In this document: piece after piece, positions 37,408-49,699 of the stretch
How the letters are laid out: each line of letters starts with the position of its first letter
Numbering within the stretch: position 1 is the first letter of the stretch
NCBI GenBank assembly: GCA_000181795.3
Contig: CM012954.1
Span: 12,027,121-12,091,120, forward strand
Origin: Trichinella spiralis
Taxonomy: Eukaryota > Nematoda > Enoplea > Trichinellida > Trichinellidae
DNA length: 64,000 nt
Direction of reading: 5' to 3'
Program-made: the position numbers and the translations under genes
Notes under the pieces: model-generated
What the model saw: the letters and a program-made list of their open reading frames with translations, nothing else
What the model was told of the DNA's origin: nothing
Database searches by the model: none

Positions 37408-38460
37408 CTATTGATTATTTGATGATGTGCGAGCATACTCTTTCTCGTCACTTTTGGGCCAAATAGTAGAGGGAATATTCCATAAACCAACAGCGATGGC
37501 TCGCTTGAAATGGTAATAAAGTTCCCGTGCACTCATATTATTCTGCACCTCTTGAGACAACAGTTTGCGATCTTTGGCTTCAAAATATTCTCTCAAAGAC
37601 GGAGGCATCGCATTCAAAACCTCTTCAACGGTGAGATTTTCTTCAATTTCGACGTCGTCATCAATTTCTTCGTATTCCTTCGCACTTTGTCTAACATGTT
37701 CGATGTACTCTTCAACATCTTTCATGAATAATTGCCTCCTGTCCGGTGATTCCATCAACGATGCAAAAAAGTGGCGAATGAGACCTGGGTTACTTGCATC
37801 CGTGTTGAACGCGCTTGCAATGCCATGCAAGTTACACAGCAGAATATGCTGATGAGCGATGTGTTCCATCATTTTATGATTGCCGTTCATTTCTTCCATA
37901 AGCACTCGAATCGTAATCTGTTCTAAACTTGCATCACAGCAAAGTTTAGGAAATTTCAGCAACAATTTCAAAGAATCTTCAAGCTTGTGCAGCATGCAGA
38001 AATGCTCCAATGCTTCCACTTCTTCATTGATAACATCATTTGCATCGCACTTTGGCATGTCCGAATTGTCCGCTTTGCTTATCGAACTTCTTTCGAACCC
38101 TGGTTTTGAAATGGTATCCACATTCCATTTGGCTTTTTTCTCCTGCTCTTCGATCTCCTCCATGCACTGATCTAGCTCTTCCAACTCTTTATTCAAATCT
38201 TCCATTTTCTTCTCACTTTCTGCCCTTTCTACATCGGACAATTGTTCGTTGGCAAGTTTGTCTTTTAATTTCTGCATTTCTTCCAAAACTGTCTTTCGAT
38301 TCTGTTCAACCTCTTCCCGGTACTCTTTCTCCTGTTCCATACGTTCCAAACGCACACGGTGACGCATCTCAAAAAATGCGTTTTTTTCAAAATAAGGTGA
38401 CAGACCATCTTCGTCGTCCGACAGTTCAATATCTTTCCATTTGGAGTAATCGATTGGCAT
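37408..38460 (-). CDS. CDC37: CDC37, Hsp90 co-chaperone for kinases
   Basis: Single-exon gene, 350 residues. The N-terminus MPIDYSKWKDIELSDDEDG matches the CDC37 kinase-binding end, including the serine in SDDED that casein kinase 2 phosphorylates (Ser14 here). A long charged coiled coil follows (about 30-110), then KWNVDTISKPGF, the conserved loop that contacts the client kinase. The Hsp90-binding domain (about 150-270) has MMEHIAHQHILL and FFASLMESPDRRQLF. The C-terminal domain ends with MPPSLREYFEAKDRKLL and YHFKRAIAVGLW. Human CDC37 has 378 residues. No intron interrupts the gene. Confidence 0.93.
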   Translation of the reverse strand: MPIDYSKWKDIELSDDEDGLSPYFEKNAFFEMRHRVRLERMEQEKEYREEVEQNRKTVLEEMQKLKDKLANEQLSDVERAESEKKMEDLNKELEELDQCMEEIEEQEKKAKWNVDTISKPGFERSSISKADNSDMPKCDANDVINEEVEALEHFCMLHKLEDSLKLLLKFPKLCCDASLEQITIRVLMEEMNGNHKMMEHIAHQHILLCNLHGIASAFNTDASNPGLIRHFFASLMESPDRRQLFMKDVEEYIEHVRQSAKEYEEIDDDVEIEENLTVEEVLNAMPPSLREYFEAKDRKLLSQEVQNNMSARELYYHFKRAIAVGLWNIPSTIWPKSDEKEYARTSSNNQ

Positions 38461-40015
38461 TGTTGATCAGCGTAGGAAAAACCAACCGTCTGCGGCGAGA
38501 AATCTGGACAAAACTAAATTTTCACTCACTTAAAAACTGTAACGTCAATGAAAATTTTAAAATAAAAAGTTTAATATTTTAAACAAAGCTAACTTTAAAA
38601 TCACTAGAAATTTAAACTAAAACCAGCATCTACTTTAATCAAACCTTCATTTTTTTAATATTACAGTAACAAGTTATTTTGTTCAGGTGTGTTGAAAATT
38701 CTTTTCTGGAAATTTATAAAAAACACAAAATAAATACTTTAACTTAATTAATAATATGCATACTTAATGCTCAACATGAAAAACGTCGTTTTCAATTGCG
38801 AAAAAATTGTTAAAGTTCTAACATTATCATTGAATAATTTTATTAAAATTAAAATATTTAGCAATTGAGCACAAAGTACAACTTTGATATTTTGTTGAAT
38901 TTCGTCATAATCTCAAGTAACTGACTATTATAGTTGGTAATTTAATTGATATTTTGATTTTAGAGTTCATACTGTAGATAGAATAATTTGCAGTAATCTG
39001 TAATTGTGATAAATGCCTATTTTTGCGCTAGTTTTTTTGTTACGTTAAAATTTAAAATTTATATCAACCACATTACTGAAAGTTGCTATTACAGAAGAAG
39101 TATCACGACTAACATTACTGTACATGAAAATATAATGTAAGATGATAGAAATAACTTGATAATAGTCAAATTGCCACATTTTGTATTATTCAATCAAAAA
39201 ATTTGACAGTTTTATTTCCAATTTGGAATTAAGGTTTTTTTCAATTTTCAAATGTGGATGAAGCTGCTGTAAAACGTTTTAATCCGCCTTTGTTTTTCCA
39301 GAAGTGTAATTTTTGTTCGTTCTATTCGTTCTTCTCTGTACATTTATGTATCCCTTGCGAAATATTTTGAAAATTCATTTTTTTATCGTTTCTTGAAGAT
39401 TATTTTTCAGCAATTGTGTTCGATTTGAATAAGTGATTGAACAACTACCTGAAAGTCATAACTAAACTGACAACAATCAAAAGATAAGCCAGTTAAGCTG
39501 TTGTTCGTTCTTGCTCTCTGCGTGTGTTTCTTTAAAGTAAGAGTTTTCTTTCTTCTTTTGTTCTTTATTCAGATTCTTTATTGATTCAGATCTTATTCAG
39601 ATTCACAACTAACGTCAACGTCAGGCGACATGCGAGTGCACATTATTGAAATGTCAGCTTTTACTCTGTTATAACAAGCAAAAACAGTTCCATCAAAAAC
39701 TATAAATGAATAAAACCAGCATAGTGAAGTAGCAGACCTGAAGAATTTGCGATTCAGATTCGAACGGAGGGCGCAGATGGGAAGATATATTGTCAAAGTC
39801 GGTTGTTATGAACAATAATGGTAAGTGGTTGTTTTAGAGCAAAAAATGCACGCATTCAAACCGTACACTTGAGCGAGAGATTATTATATCATTTTGCACA
39901 CAGCGCAATAAAAAATAAACTTGATAATAATGTGCAGAGAAAACAGAAAATGAAAAACAGGATTAAGCCAAAAGTGAAAACCGTGTGTGCTCGTGGAAGC
40001 AAGAACTTGGCGTTT
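38461..40015. other. AT-rich spacer
   Basis: About 1.5 kb between the CDC37 promoter and the ZC3H4 3' end. No exon recognised. Confidence 0.5.
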
Positions 40016-43000
40016 CTAAACGGTTGGCCCCGCATTCAGTGGAGACTCGTACTGTAAGTCTTTGCGACGTTCGCGTAAAGAGGGTATTTTTTCTTGATTT
40101 GATATTGTTTCCAGTGAATCAGCCGACGCTGGCACGGACCCTCTGCCATCATTCAAACTTGGATCCTGATTAACAACAGCAACACCACAAGATGAATTTG
40201 AAACAGCAGCGGCATCAGCATCAGCAATAACATCAGCAGCAGCAGTTGCTGCAGCAGTAGTAGTAGTAGGGGTGGTGGTGGTGCTGACGGTAGGAGTAGT
40301 AGACGGTGGGGCAGCCGCAGCGAAGCGTTTCAGTCTTGGATCCGAAGGTCCATTTTTGTTGATCGGATCGATGATGCGTCCTTTCGCGTGTGGACGAGGC
40401 GGTTGCACCATGACGTTCATTCGAGATTGAGGTGGTCGCTGTCGGACAGGTCCGTCACCGACGTACAGCAAACCATGAGGCCGATAGCGTGAAACACCGC
40501 CAGCATAACCTCCGCCGGATGGCATCGGACCACCACCGTACGGCCCGTTGTGTGCGTAAGCATGACGCGGACCCATCATGTCCGGACGTGGACAAAAAGC
40601 GGGACCGTTGAGCTGAGCTGGCGGCGGTGCGGCCATGTACGGATCGAACATATCGTTCGAACCGTTGTACCTGGGTGGCATGTCCGGATAAGCCATTGGA
40701 TTCACCATTTCCGGTTCCATTGGCATCGGCTGACCACCGTGGCCGTAACCATAATTTCGGATCGGATCCGGAAAGCAAGCCATACGAACGTTGCTGGCGG
40801 AATCGTACGGCAGTATTGCATTGGACATCGGCATCTCTGGCGGCACAGATCCAGAGCCCGCGCCTGGGCCGCCGGGTTGCGTTTTGATCCTCGGATCACG
40901 AGGTCGAGCGTCAACTGTTCCCAGAACAACCGCCGATGACGGTGAAGATCGACCACTCTTGGTCGATGATGTCGGATCGGTCACATCCTGAGCAGAAGTA
41001 GCATCAACTGATTCGCGTACGTTGTTAGCAGAAGGACTGGCTGCCACAATTGCAGGAGTCGGGTTATCCAACGGTTTCGAACCAGTGAACAAGTCCGAAA
41101 CAGCATCAAACTGGTTTGCAAGGTACTTTTTCACACGTGGATCTGCCCGAAGCTTGACGTCTTTCAACGATATGACCATTGTCGGATCTCGAACTTTATT
41201 TTCACGCTTAACATCTCCAAGCAACTGCAACTTGAAATCAACCAAAAGAACTGTCTGCGGAACCAAAACCCACTGCTTCATTGGTTCTGGACTAGCCGGT
41301 GAGTCTGAAATTTCAACATATATATATATATATATATATATATTACAAATGTTAATAATGTTTCGTCAGTATTGAAAATCAAGAAGTTTAAATGAACTGG
41401 TATATTAAAAAAAACGCACATTATTTATTATTACCTTGTATTTTATCGGCACCTTTGACTTGTGACTTTATCTCACGAAGCATAGCGATGATATTAATTT
41501 TCGCAGTCGGGACCGCCGCCGCTTTGGATGTACCAGTTTCATCGTGTTCTTTCTCTTTACGCATTTCCACATCGTCAATTAGCGATCCTGTTTGAGCTTC
41601 AGCCATGAAATTTTCACTTTTTATGTTCGGCGTTTCCAACAAAGGTTCTTGGGAAATTCTCGAATATTCTCTTTCCATGCTGGAAAAAGAGACTGATCAT
41701 GTAGTAAATGGAAAGTGCATCAGCTAGCGGAAAGCATACTTGGCATAGGGAAAAGAGATACCATCATCGTGAGACATTGCATATGAAGAAGGTTGATCAC
41801 AGTTGCCAGCAGCCATTTCACGCGGTGGTGAAGGAAGCAGACCCGTTCCAGTGTATGGCGTCGGAAGCATAGCCTGTTTCGGAGGATCGTTCAACAGCAC
41901 CTTGCGTCGTGTTGGCAATTCCAATTGCACTGAAGCTATTTTCGATCCCAGCGGTGGAACGTGTTGTTCCTCAAGTGGAACCTGAAAATACCGAACAAAT
42001 AACACATGCAAAAAAGAAATCAAAGAAGCGTAAAGTCAGATTTCAAAATGTTACTGTCCACTTACGGATTTTGCAAATTCAGAATTGACCCCCCTGTCTG
42101 CGTTGATAGCATGTGAATAGCGGCATCGTTCCCCTTTGCGGCAATCTCCGATTGGGAAAAATTTGCACGGTAAATCATTGTGCATGTAGGGGCATTTGCG
42201 ACCGTTTCGACAGTAACCCGACGCGAAGTACTTGCACAATTCCTTTCGCTTGTTCTGAGAAGTTGCGGCGGCCGAAGGTGACCGCTTGGCGGTCGTGGCA
42301 GGTGAAACGTGTGAATATGGACAACGATCACCCTTGAAACAGCAAAGGGAAATTCACCGACTATTATTATATTCAGTGTAAAATTCACCCACTCATACCT
42401 CACGACAGAAGCCTTCTTTGAAAAAGCGGCAAAGCGTACGATCACGACGATCACCACGTTCCCGTGCAGTACCTGCTGCTGCTGCTGCTGCTTGTGGTAG
42501 TGGTGCTTGTGGTGGTGGTGCTGGTGGTGGTGGTGATTTGGAAGAACGACGTTTCGCGCGTCCAGTGCGAACCAAGCCCCCAGCGTTTTGTTCTTGCTTG
42601 GGACGTTCTTCGCCGCTGCGGCTGTCGTTCTCAGAACGCGTGGGCGACATGCTGGTACGTTTACGCTTGGGGCGTGGACTGCGACATCCCCCTGGACCTC
42701 CTTTGCCGTGGCGTAGTTTTTTCGCTCGAGATCGTTCGTCGACACGCTTTCTGTTGGATCTTGATCTTGGACCCCTTTCCGCCGCCAGTGGCTGCTGTGG
42801 ACCGCGTTCTTCCGATTTACTGAAAAACCAGGCACCATTCATTAATCGACTATTAGTACACCCACTGTGTGAAAAGTAGCCACTCACATTGTCGTCGAAC
42901 CGCTAATCTGTTCCAGTGAAGAAGTCGACGTTACTGTTGTCTCGCCGTAATATTCGTCGTTTGGGTCGAAGAAAGGCGAATCGCAATTTGCCAACATCGT

Positions 43001-43652
43001 CGCATCGTCTGCCAATTTTGATGATGTTTCAGCGTTCTTGGCACCCTTTGCCTTTGCCCAGTTGTTCAACATGTCAGCAGAATTTTCGTTCTGAATTATT
43101 GTAAACGAACGTCGAAAAACATTCAAATTCAACAGTCCACACAATTCAGCAAATTTTTCAGAAATGACAAACAACTTACGCAATCCAGATCCATGTAGAA
43201 ATTGTTTCCCGACTGAAAAGACTTCACAGTCGATGAAGGGACCTCCTTGGTCTTCTTAATTGTTCTGGTATATTCAACGGCAGCTGATGATTTGGACCCA
43301 TTGTATGCTTTGCCTGCATACCAGTCGAGAGCGTCTTTGCTCGGCTCGACCACTTCGCCCAATTCGTCCTGTGAATGACCGGTCAACTTAGCCACCAGCT
43401 CATCTCGTTTCTGAAAACAACGATCAGCAAAAGATGTACTGTAAAAATGGTTGTCACAAAACATATTTGGTAAAAAAAGAAATTCACCCTTTTCAAAGAA
43501 GCATCAAATTCCGACTTGTTCGTTATACAGATCACACTGTCGCTGGAATCACTTGAATTTCCACTTTGGTTCACTTCGGGATTTGGGAAAAGAATATCAT
43601 CGTCTGTAATTTCGCCTTCTTCAAGCAGTTCGCCTTCTTCCATTTGGCTCAT
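40016..43652 (-). CDS. ZC3H4: ZC3H4/Su(s)-type CCCH zinc-finger protein
   Basis: Eight exons, 1020 residues: 43488-43652, 43180-43410, 42888-43090, 42399-42819, 42066-42332, 41740-41981, 41435-41679, 40016-41304. The start MSQMEEGELLEEGEITDDD is the acidic EEGEL repeat typical of the family. Three tandem CCCH fingers follow an Arg/Ser/Pro-rich segment: C330-H348 (CRFFKEGFCREGDRCPYSH), C373-H391 and C396-H414. After them come LLNDPPKQAMLPTPYTGTG (the family's LLPTPP-like motif), the repeated DPR motifs (RDPR, ADPRVKKY, SDPRLKRF) and MKQWVLVPQTVLLVDFKLQ. ZC3H4 forms the Restrictor complex that stops unproductive RNA polymerase II transcription; Drosophila Su(s) is its relative. Low-complexity Ala, Thr, Gly and Pro runs in the last exon are coded by trinucleotide repeats. 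The first finger is split by an intron after CRE. Confidence 0.9.
41319..41342. repeat. (AT)n microsatellite in a ZC3H4 intron
   Basis: About twelve AT units, within the last intron of ZC3H4. Confidence 0.9.
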
Positions 43653-45128
43653 TTCATCAATCTAGAATAGTTCATGAATTCGCGTGAATTTCATCAATCA
43701 TACAGTACAATACAGTCACGCGAGTTTAGTCAGCTGACTTGAAGTTTTCAACGTTCGTACAAAACAAAATGACACGGCCAAAAATGAATAAATAATACAA
43801 AATATTATCATGAAAAATGTGACAAACTTAAATCGTCAAGTCACCATCACGAAAGTCAACTTCACCAACGCCAAACCACACTTCACTCTGGTGAAAGGTA
43901 TACAGTATCAAAAAAACACCGAACCTGTATTCCATTTAGTAAAATTTTTCTAAGAAATATTTAAAAAAATACTTTCCCCAAATATTCATCACGTTTAGAG
44001 TGAAATAATTTCAATTTATTCACTTATATTTGATCATTTCAACATTATAAGTAACAAAAGTAACGCAACGTTTTTTAAATACAAAAAATTAATAAAATAT
44101 TACCATAAATAGAAAATACAAATTGGAAAAAATTCTAAAATTACAAATCAAAGTGAGTAACAAAGCAAAGTAATTTAGTACGCAAAAGAGGAGCAAACGA
44201 CAAGTAACAACTTTTCTTGCGAACCGTAATATTATACTGAACGCTTTTTAAAATTTCAAAATGTGCCAAATATTACATATTACATGAATTAGAAATTAAT
44301 TAAAAATTTAATTTATGCACTGACAAGGTAGCATTTGGCATTGAAAATAAATAATAATTGCGCCAGACTTTGAAAACTACTTCATAATGAAATACAAAAT
44401 CTAAGCATCACTGTTCACATGTAATGCAAGATTACTTAAGTTCACAAAAAAGTCAAACGTTTTCATAAATTGTACATAGAGAATGGCAAATTACAAATGA
44501 AGCGCTAATTCATGAGAGAAAAATTCAAATTCAAATGCCAGTCAACTGTCGTTTCGTCCCAACAGTATAGAATAATAAATCCATAAATTTTCATTTTTCT
44601 CATTTCAATTCAAAACTGTTAATGAATTATCGATTAGTTTCACTTGGTACGTATTGAAATGCAAAAACTATGAACAAATCTCCCGCTTACAGTACTCAAT
44701 GTATCAAAAATATACCTACTTATAACAATGTACTGTATTAAAAGCTGTAATACATAAAAAAATTTGTATCCATGCACCTGGCAACATTCATTTATGTAAA
44801 ACAATGTCCAGATATCGAAGAATCTGAAATGAAAGAAACACATTTGCTTTCTTTGCATGGATAATGCTTCAGCATCTTCTAATCGAAGCTTACTGGTAAG
44901 CAAATGGAAAATTTTTTACATTTTTTGCATGTGGTACCAGTCATATCTCATAAATCTAACCATGGCATCAAAAGTTTTCAACTTCAACCTTAACAAAAAA
45001 GGAATAAGTAATACTTGCAAGCTGATTTGAAATCAACATTTGAAAACGTCTACATTCCATCATATCGATTATCTAAAGATAAGTTCTAAATGAATGAACG
45101 AATAAACTAATATATAAAATATAAAGAA

Positions 45129-45156
<28 letters not shown>
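45129..45156. repeat. (AT)n microsatellite
   Basis: Fourteen or so AT units in the gene-poor region. Confidence 0.9.
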
Positions 45157-45159
<3 letters not shown>

Positions 45160-47312
45160 GATATAGACATGATAAATAGATATTGGTGACTCTAAAAATA
45201 AAATAACATTGAAGTATCGTTAACTGATGATAACAGTTGATAGTAATAAGAAAGAAATAATCTAAGTAAAGAATTCAACAGTTGCAGTCATAAATGAATA
45301 TTACCTATTTTTTTGCTCTACAACTAGAAGAGGGAAATGTACATTTGAGTTGTCGCTTTTAATCTGAAAAATAAGTAATCTGTTCGTTTCGGTTTTTCAT
45401 AAGTCTTTTCTTGTAATTTGCATTACAGCTTTAAAAAATCGGTCTGAAAAAATTATTCTCAAGTGAATACCATCTACATGTAGCAGAATTGTACTAAGAC
45501 TATTGTTAAAATGTTAAAATCATAAATTGAAGTGTCTACTGCGATTTCAGTGGTTTCAGTATAGTGCACTGAGCTGAAGTTTACACGTGTACGAATTCTG
45601 TGTATTTCTGTTTTTGTCAGTAATTAATCTAAGCCGTCCAGAAGTCATGTTGTCTTATGCTAATTACCTTTGAATAAATAAATTGAAAGCATTCATTCAA
45701 CGTGATGATAAATTTTAGCATTTCATTTTAACTGCACTGAAATCTGCGCGAAGTTGTACGCGTAAATAACATAGCTAATGGAAAACAGTTTCTACTAGCT
45801 ATATTATTTAGTAACATATCGAAATTAACTGTTGAATACGATAATTTCAACAACGTCGGTATAGTATTATTACCTGAAAATCGCGTTTTTCAGTAAACAA
45901 AGAATACGGTAGTAATTTTATCTTAATATTGAAAAATTCGGCTATACTATCGGGTTTATCAAGCATATTTCCGAAAACAAAAAATAAATCAAAACAAAAA
46001 TGCAGTAAATTTGCTTAAACTACGAAATTAGACTTGACAATCATGATAATGCTAGTATTACTGTTTCGATCGAACGACAAATTCTCACAACGTGATATGT
46101 GAATATCCGCTTAATGTTGTAATATATAGTGGGAGAGTTGAAGAAAAACACATCCGTAACGCATTTTTTAACGGACCCTGGCACTTGTTAAACTTTTATA
46201 ACTATGCTGATGAAAAGAGAAAAAAAGTAAATGCTAACACTATTGAGAAAAGCAGAAATGTGTCATTATCGTGACGTCAGAACAAATACGCATCAACAAC
46301 CGAAATCGATTTCTGCTGCATCTGATGGAAAATAACGCGAACATAACAACTATTATCTTGGACAATGATCAATAATTCTATTATTAAATACATCTCTAGT
46401 TAATTTTCTCGAAATAAAGGTTATAAAAATGAAATTTTCCCTGCTGCAATCATATCAGAAACAGGGAAAAAAACAGTAATGTATGTCCATTTTCAAAACG
46501 TTTCATTTTGTAGAAAATAAAGAAGAAAATAAGAAAATATTGAATGATTTTCTATTGATTGCTGATGATACTAGATAATATAAAACTTTCTCATCATTAA
46601 ATATTTGGTTAATAGAAACTGTGATAAATGAGATTACTTTTCGTTCATCATTGTGTCAATATTGCTATTTAAGAAAAGAGAAAACGTTTTACATTATATT
46701 TTTAAAAAAATTATAAAGTAGAATCTACAGGCACACACACACACACAAACCAATCCTATACATACATACATACATACATGCACGACATATACATACATCT
46801 GTGTATGTTGTATGTCTGATGTATGTTATGTGTATAAATAAATATAAATAAATATATAGTTTTTTTTTCAAGAGAAGAAAAATCGATTTACGCCTTTTGG
46901 CTTTTGATTACAGATTTAGAGAAACGAGTTCACAATCACCTGTGTAGCGTCAGCGGAGCGCCGTATAAATCTTGTGCGCACGTTGGCGCAGCAATTCGAT
47001 TTCAGGCGCCCAGACTTGGTTGTGTTGTGTCTGTATTCTCCTTCTGTGCTGGACGTTGAAATTTTAAAATACAGTCAGCATTGTGACTGTGATTTTTTTT
47101 GTATATTATATATTATATATATTTATATATTTATATTCGCGAGTTCATTTAGAACCGTGAACTAAAACTCACTGTTTTGCCAAAGCATAAGAAAATTGTT
47201 GATCAATACTTGACTATAGAGAATATCTTTGTCGATCCAGTAATCATCATCATCATCACAGAGAACTGTTTTACCGTTGGATATAGAGGTACTAAATGAG
47301 TGCTAAGAGAAT

Positions 47313-47395
47313 GAGAGAGATTGAGATTGAGAGAGAGAATGAGAGAGAGAGAGAGATAGAGAATGAAAGAGGAGGCAGAGAGAGAGAGAGAGAGC
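47313..47395. repeat. GAGA-rich purine tract
   Basis: Near-continuous GA units on the plus strand (CT on the minus strand), imperfect. Such tracts are often nucleosome-poor promoter elements, but no function is shown here. Confidence 0.8.
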
Positions 47396-47842
47396 GAATA
47401 ATCGAGACATGGAAGAGATAATATGCAGTAGAGCGACGGCGAATAAAAATAAATATTGCCATCGCAGCAGCAGTAGTTGTAGACTACACGTCGCACACAC
47501 ACACAAATAAATGCTCGTTGGCTGTGTGTTTATGCGTGGCACATGACGAATCGATTTATCGAGAAGCAACGTCTGTGAAGTGAATGCCGTGCACTATTTG
47601 GCGTGCAACTGGCCTTGGCAGAACACAAGCTTTTTTCCTCTTTTATTTCCTTCTTTTCTGCCTCTTTATATTATTAATTTCATTCATTCAATCATTCATT
47701 CATTCATTCTTTCTTTCCTTCTCTCTCTCTCTCGTTCCCTCTTTCTCACTTCTTTTCTACTCTTCAACTCTGCTACACTCATTTAGTTGATCAAAAATGA
47801 GTTAATTTCAAAAAATCAGCAAAACTGAAACACAACATGCAA

Positions 47843-47848
<6 letters not shown>

Positions 47849-47877
<29 letters not shown>

Positions 47878-47950
47878 GTAGTAATAGTAGTAGTAGCAAT
47901 AGCATCAGAATCAGCATCAGCGGCAGCAGCAGCAGCAGCAGTGATGATAA
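47849..47950. repeat. CAG/TAG trinucleotide tract
   Basis: Imperfect CAG, CAA, TAG and ATC triplets. A short polyglutamine ORF starts at 47838 but meets TAG after about 14 codons, so it is probably not coding. Confidence 0.85.
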
Positions 47951-49699
47951 TACTGAGCAGCATCGACATTAAATACGAACAAGAAATGTCAGAAAAATGA
48001 ATAGAAAATGCGCGACAGGCGCTCAATCTGGTTCACGAAACTGGGACGCCAACAGCGCCGAACTTCTCTCTCATTGTTTGAACTTATTCATTGCCAATAA
48101 ACAAATATTTGCCCAAATTTCAATTTTCATACTCGTCATACAAAATTAAATAACACACAATTCTATTCTCAACTTCTTTTCTCTCACTTCACTTGTATCA
48201 AAGTTACAAAATCAATTAAACAAGCAACAACAACAACAACAACAACATAATAGTTATAATAATAAAACGATAAATGTAAATAAACCGTAACTTTATAAAA
48301 TTTAAAAAGCACTTACAAAAATGGTTGTTTTTTTCCCGTTGTTATTACAATTTTATCATACAGAAATCCGCTTACATTATTACTGTGGTGCTTTAAGGTT
48401 GTTTTTACAACTTGTATTATTCGACATTCATTCAATGAGAAAAATTTTTTCGCTAATGTGAGAAAACGAAGACTTGACCTTCTTGGTGGACAAGTCATTT
48501 GTTACCGCTGTTTTCTAACGAAGCAACAGGCGAATTCTTCAAATCTGTCAACGCTGCTTTATCAATATATATATATATTTTTTCAAAAAAATTTTCCACA
48601 TATCACAAATCACAGCTACACAATCCAACATCCGCTTTGTGAAGCGTGAAAAAAACAACCAATACCGTATTCGAATATTGAATACAGGTACTTCTTGTGT
48701 TCAAGGTCACGCTGTGGCAGATTGCGAATTCAAAAATTCACTGTAACAATCTGTGCTGACTGTAACTTTTTTTCCCCGTCAAATTCGACGCAATCTTGAA
48801 ATTTAAACTTTACACGCACAATTTTTCACTTTTCTCATCAAAATCGACAAATTTTTTTCTTTTTATTTTTCATAAATAACATACCATTTGAAACTGAACT
48901 GCCTGTTGTTGTACTGTTACAGTAACAGAGTGACATGTCTTTCCATGTTTACTTTATTTCCAGGCAAAAAAAATTTGCATACACGTGCCATATCAAATGT
49001 AATTATTGATTACTCGCTGTGTTGGTTTTGCAACATTGTTTCAATAGCTACCTATTTATAAGCTTTGAGAAGAAGAAACAGTGCGAACTAATTAATTGCG
49101 TTATGCATATGCGAGCAAACTGCAAACGAATATTGTACTCATTTCGTGATACTGATTAATTTGAACATAATTTAAAATTGAACAGAATTTTCTGCTTATG
49201 TAACACTTTTTTTATTGACAGAAATTCATAGCCTGTTTTACATGTTATTTTGATATTTTTAGTACACTTTCACTTAACAGCAAATTGAACCGTTTTTGAA
49301 ATAATGTTTCACTTTCAAGTATCCATCTTTTGATTGATTGAGTCATTGTCTAGAATTTATTGGTCAGACAATTTTAGCTTAAACGTCAATCACGTTTGGC
49401 ATCATACCTATCTATCGCATTTGTCATAAATATTATTTATAAATTAAAATTATCATTTATATTGCATAATTATAATATTTAAATATCACAAAGAACAAGG
49501 AGTTTTGAAAAATACAAACCACATTACTGTAGTATTGTTATTGAAACGGTGTACGATACAATTTGTAAACCGTAACTGTATTTTTTTGTGATCATAAACT
49601 CAACCGGTACTAATAAATATGAAATGAATTAACGAGTGTATAAATTTTTTAAATATATATGATAAAATATTGATATGTACGATTTTTTAGGAATTTTTA

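Larger units (their letters stand above)
43653..49699. other. Six-kilobase gene-poor region with simple repeats
   Basis: No conserved exon was recognised. It contains (AT)n at 45129-45156, CA and TACA runs at 46731-46785, a TATAAAT at 46964-46970 inside a GC-rich patch (46920-47060), a GAGA-rich tract at 47313-47395, TTCA units at 47681-47715, a CAG/TAG-rich tract at 47849-47950 and (CAA)n at 48226-48247. The dense repeats between 46.7 and 48.3 kb make many spurious ORFs. It could hold a promoter, long 5' UTR or non-coding RNA. Confidence 0.5.

Noticed and set aside
47203-47569. Two minus-strand ORFs over the GAGA tract
   Set aside because: Their Leu/Ser-rich translations come from the dinucleotide repeat itself.
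47580-47790. Two overlapping plus-strand ORFs rich in Phe, Leu and Ser
   Set aside because: Produced by TTCA and TCTC repeats; both frames are open for the same reason.
47838-47880. Short polyglutamine ORF
   Set aside because: Stops at TAG after about 14 codons, and no donor continues it.
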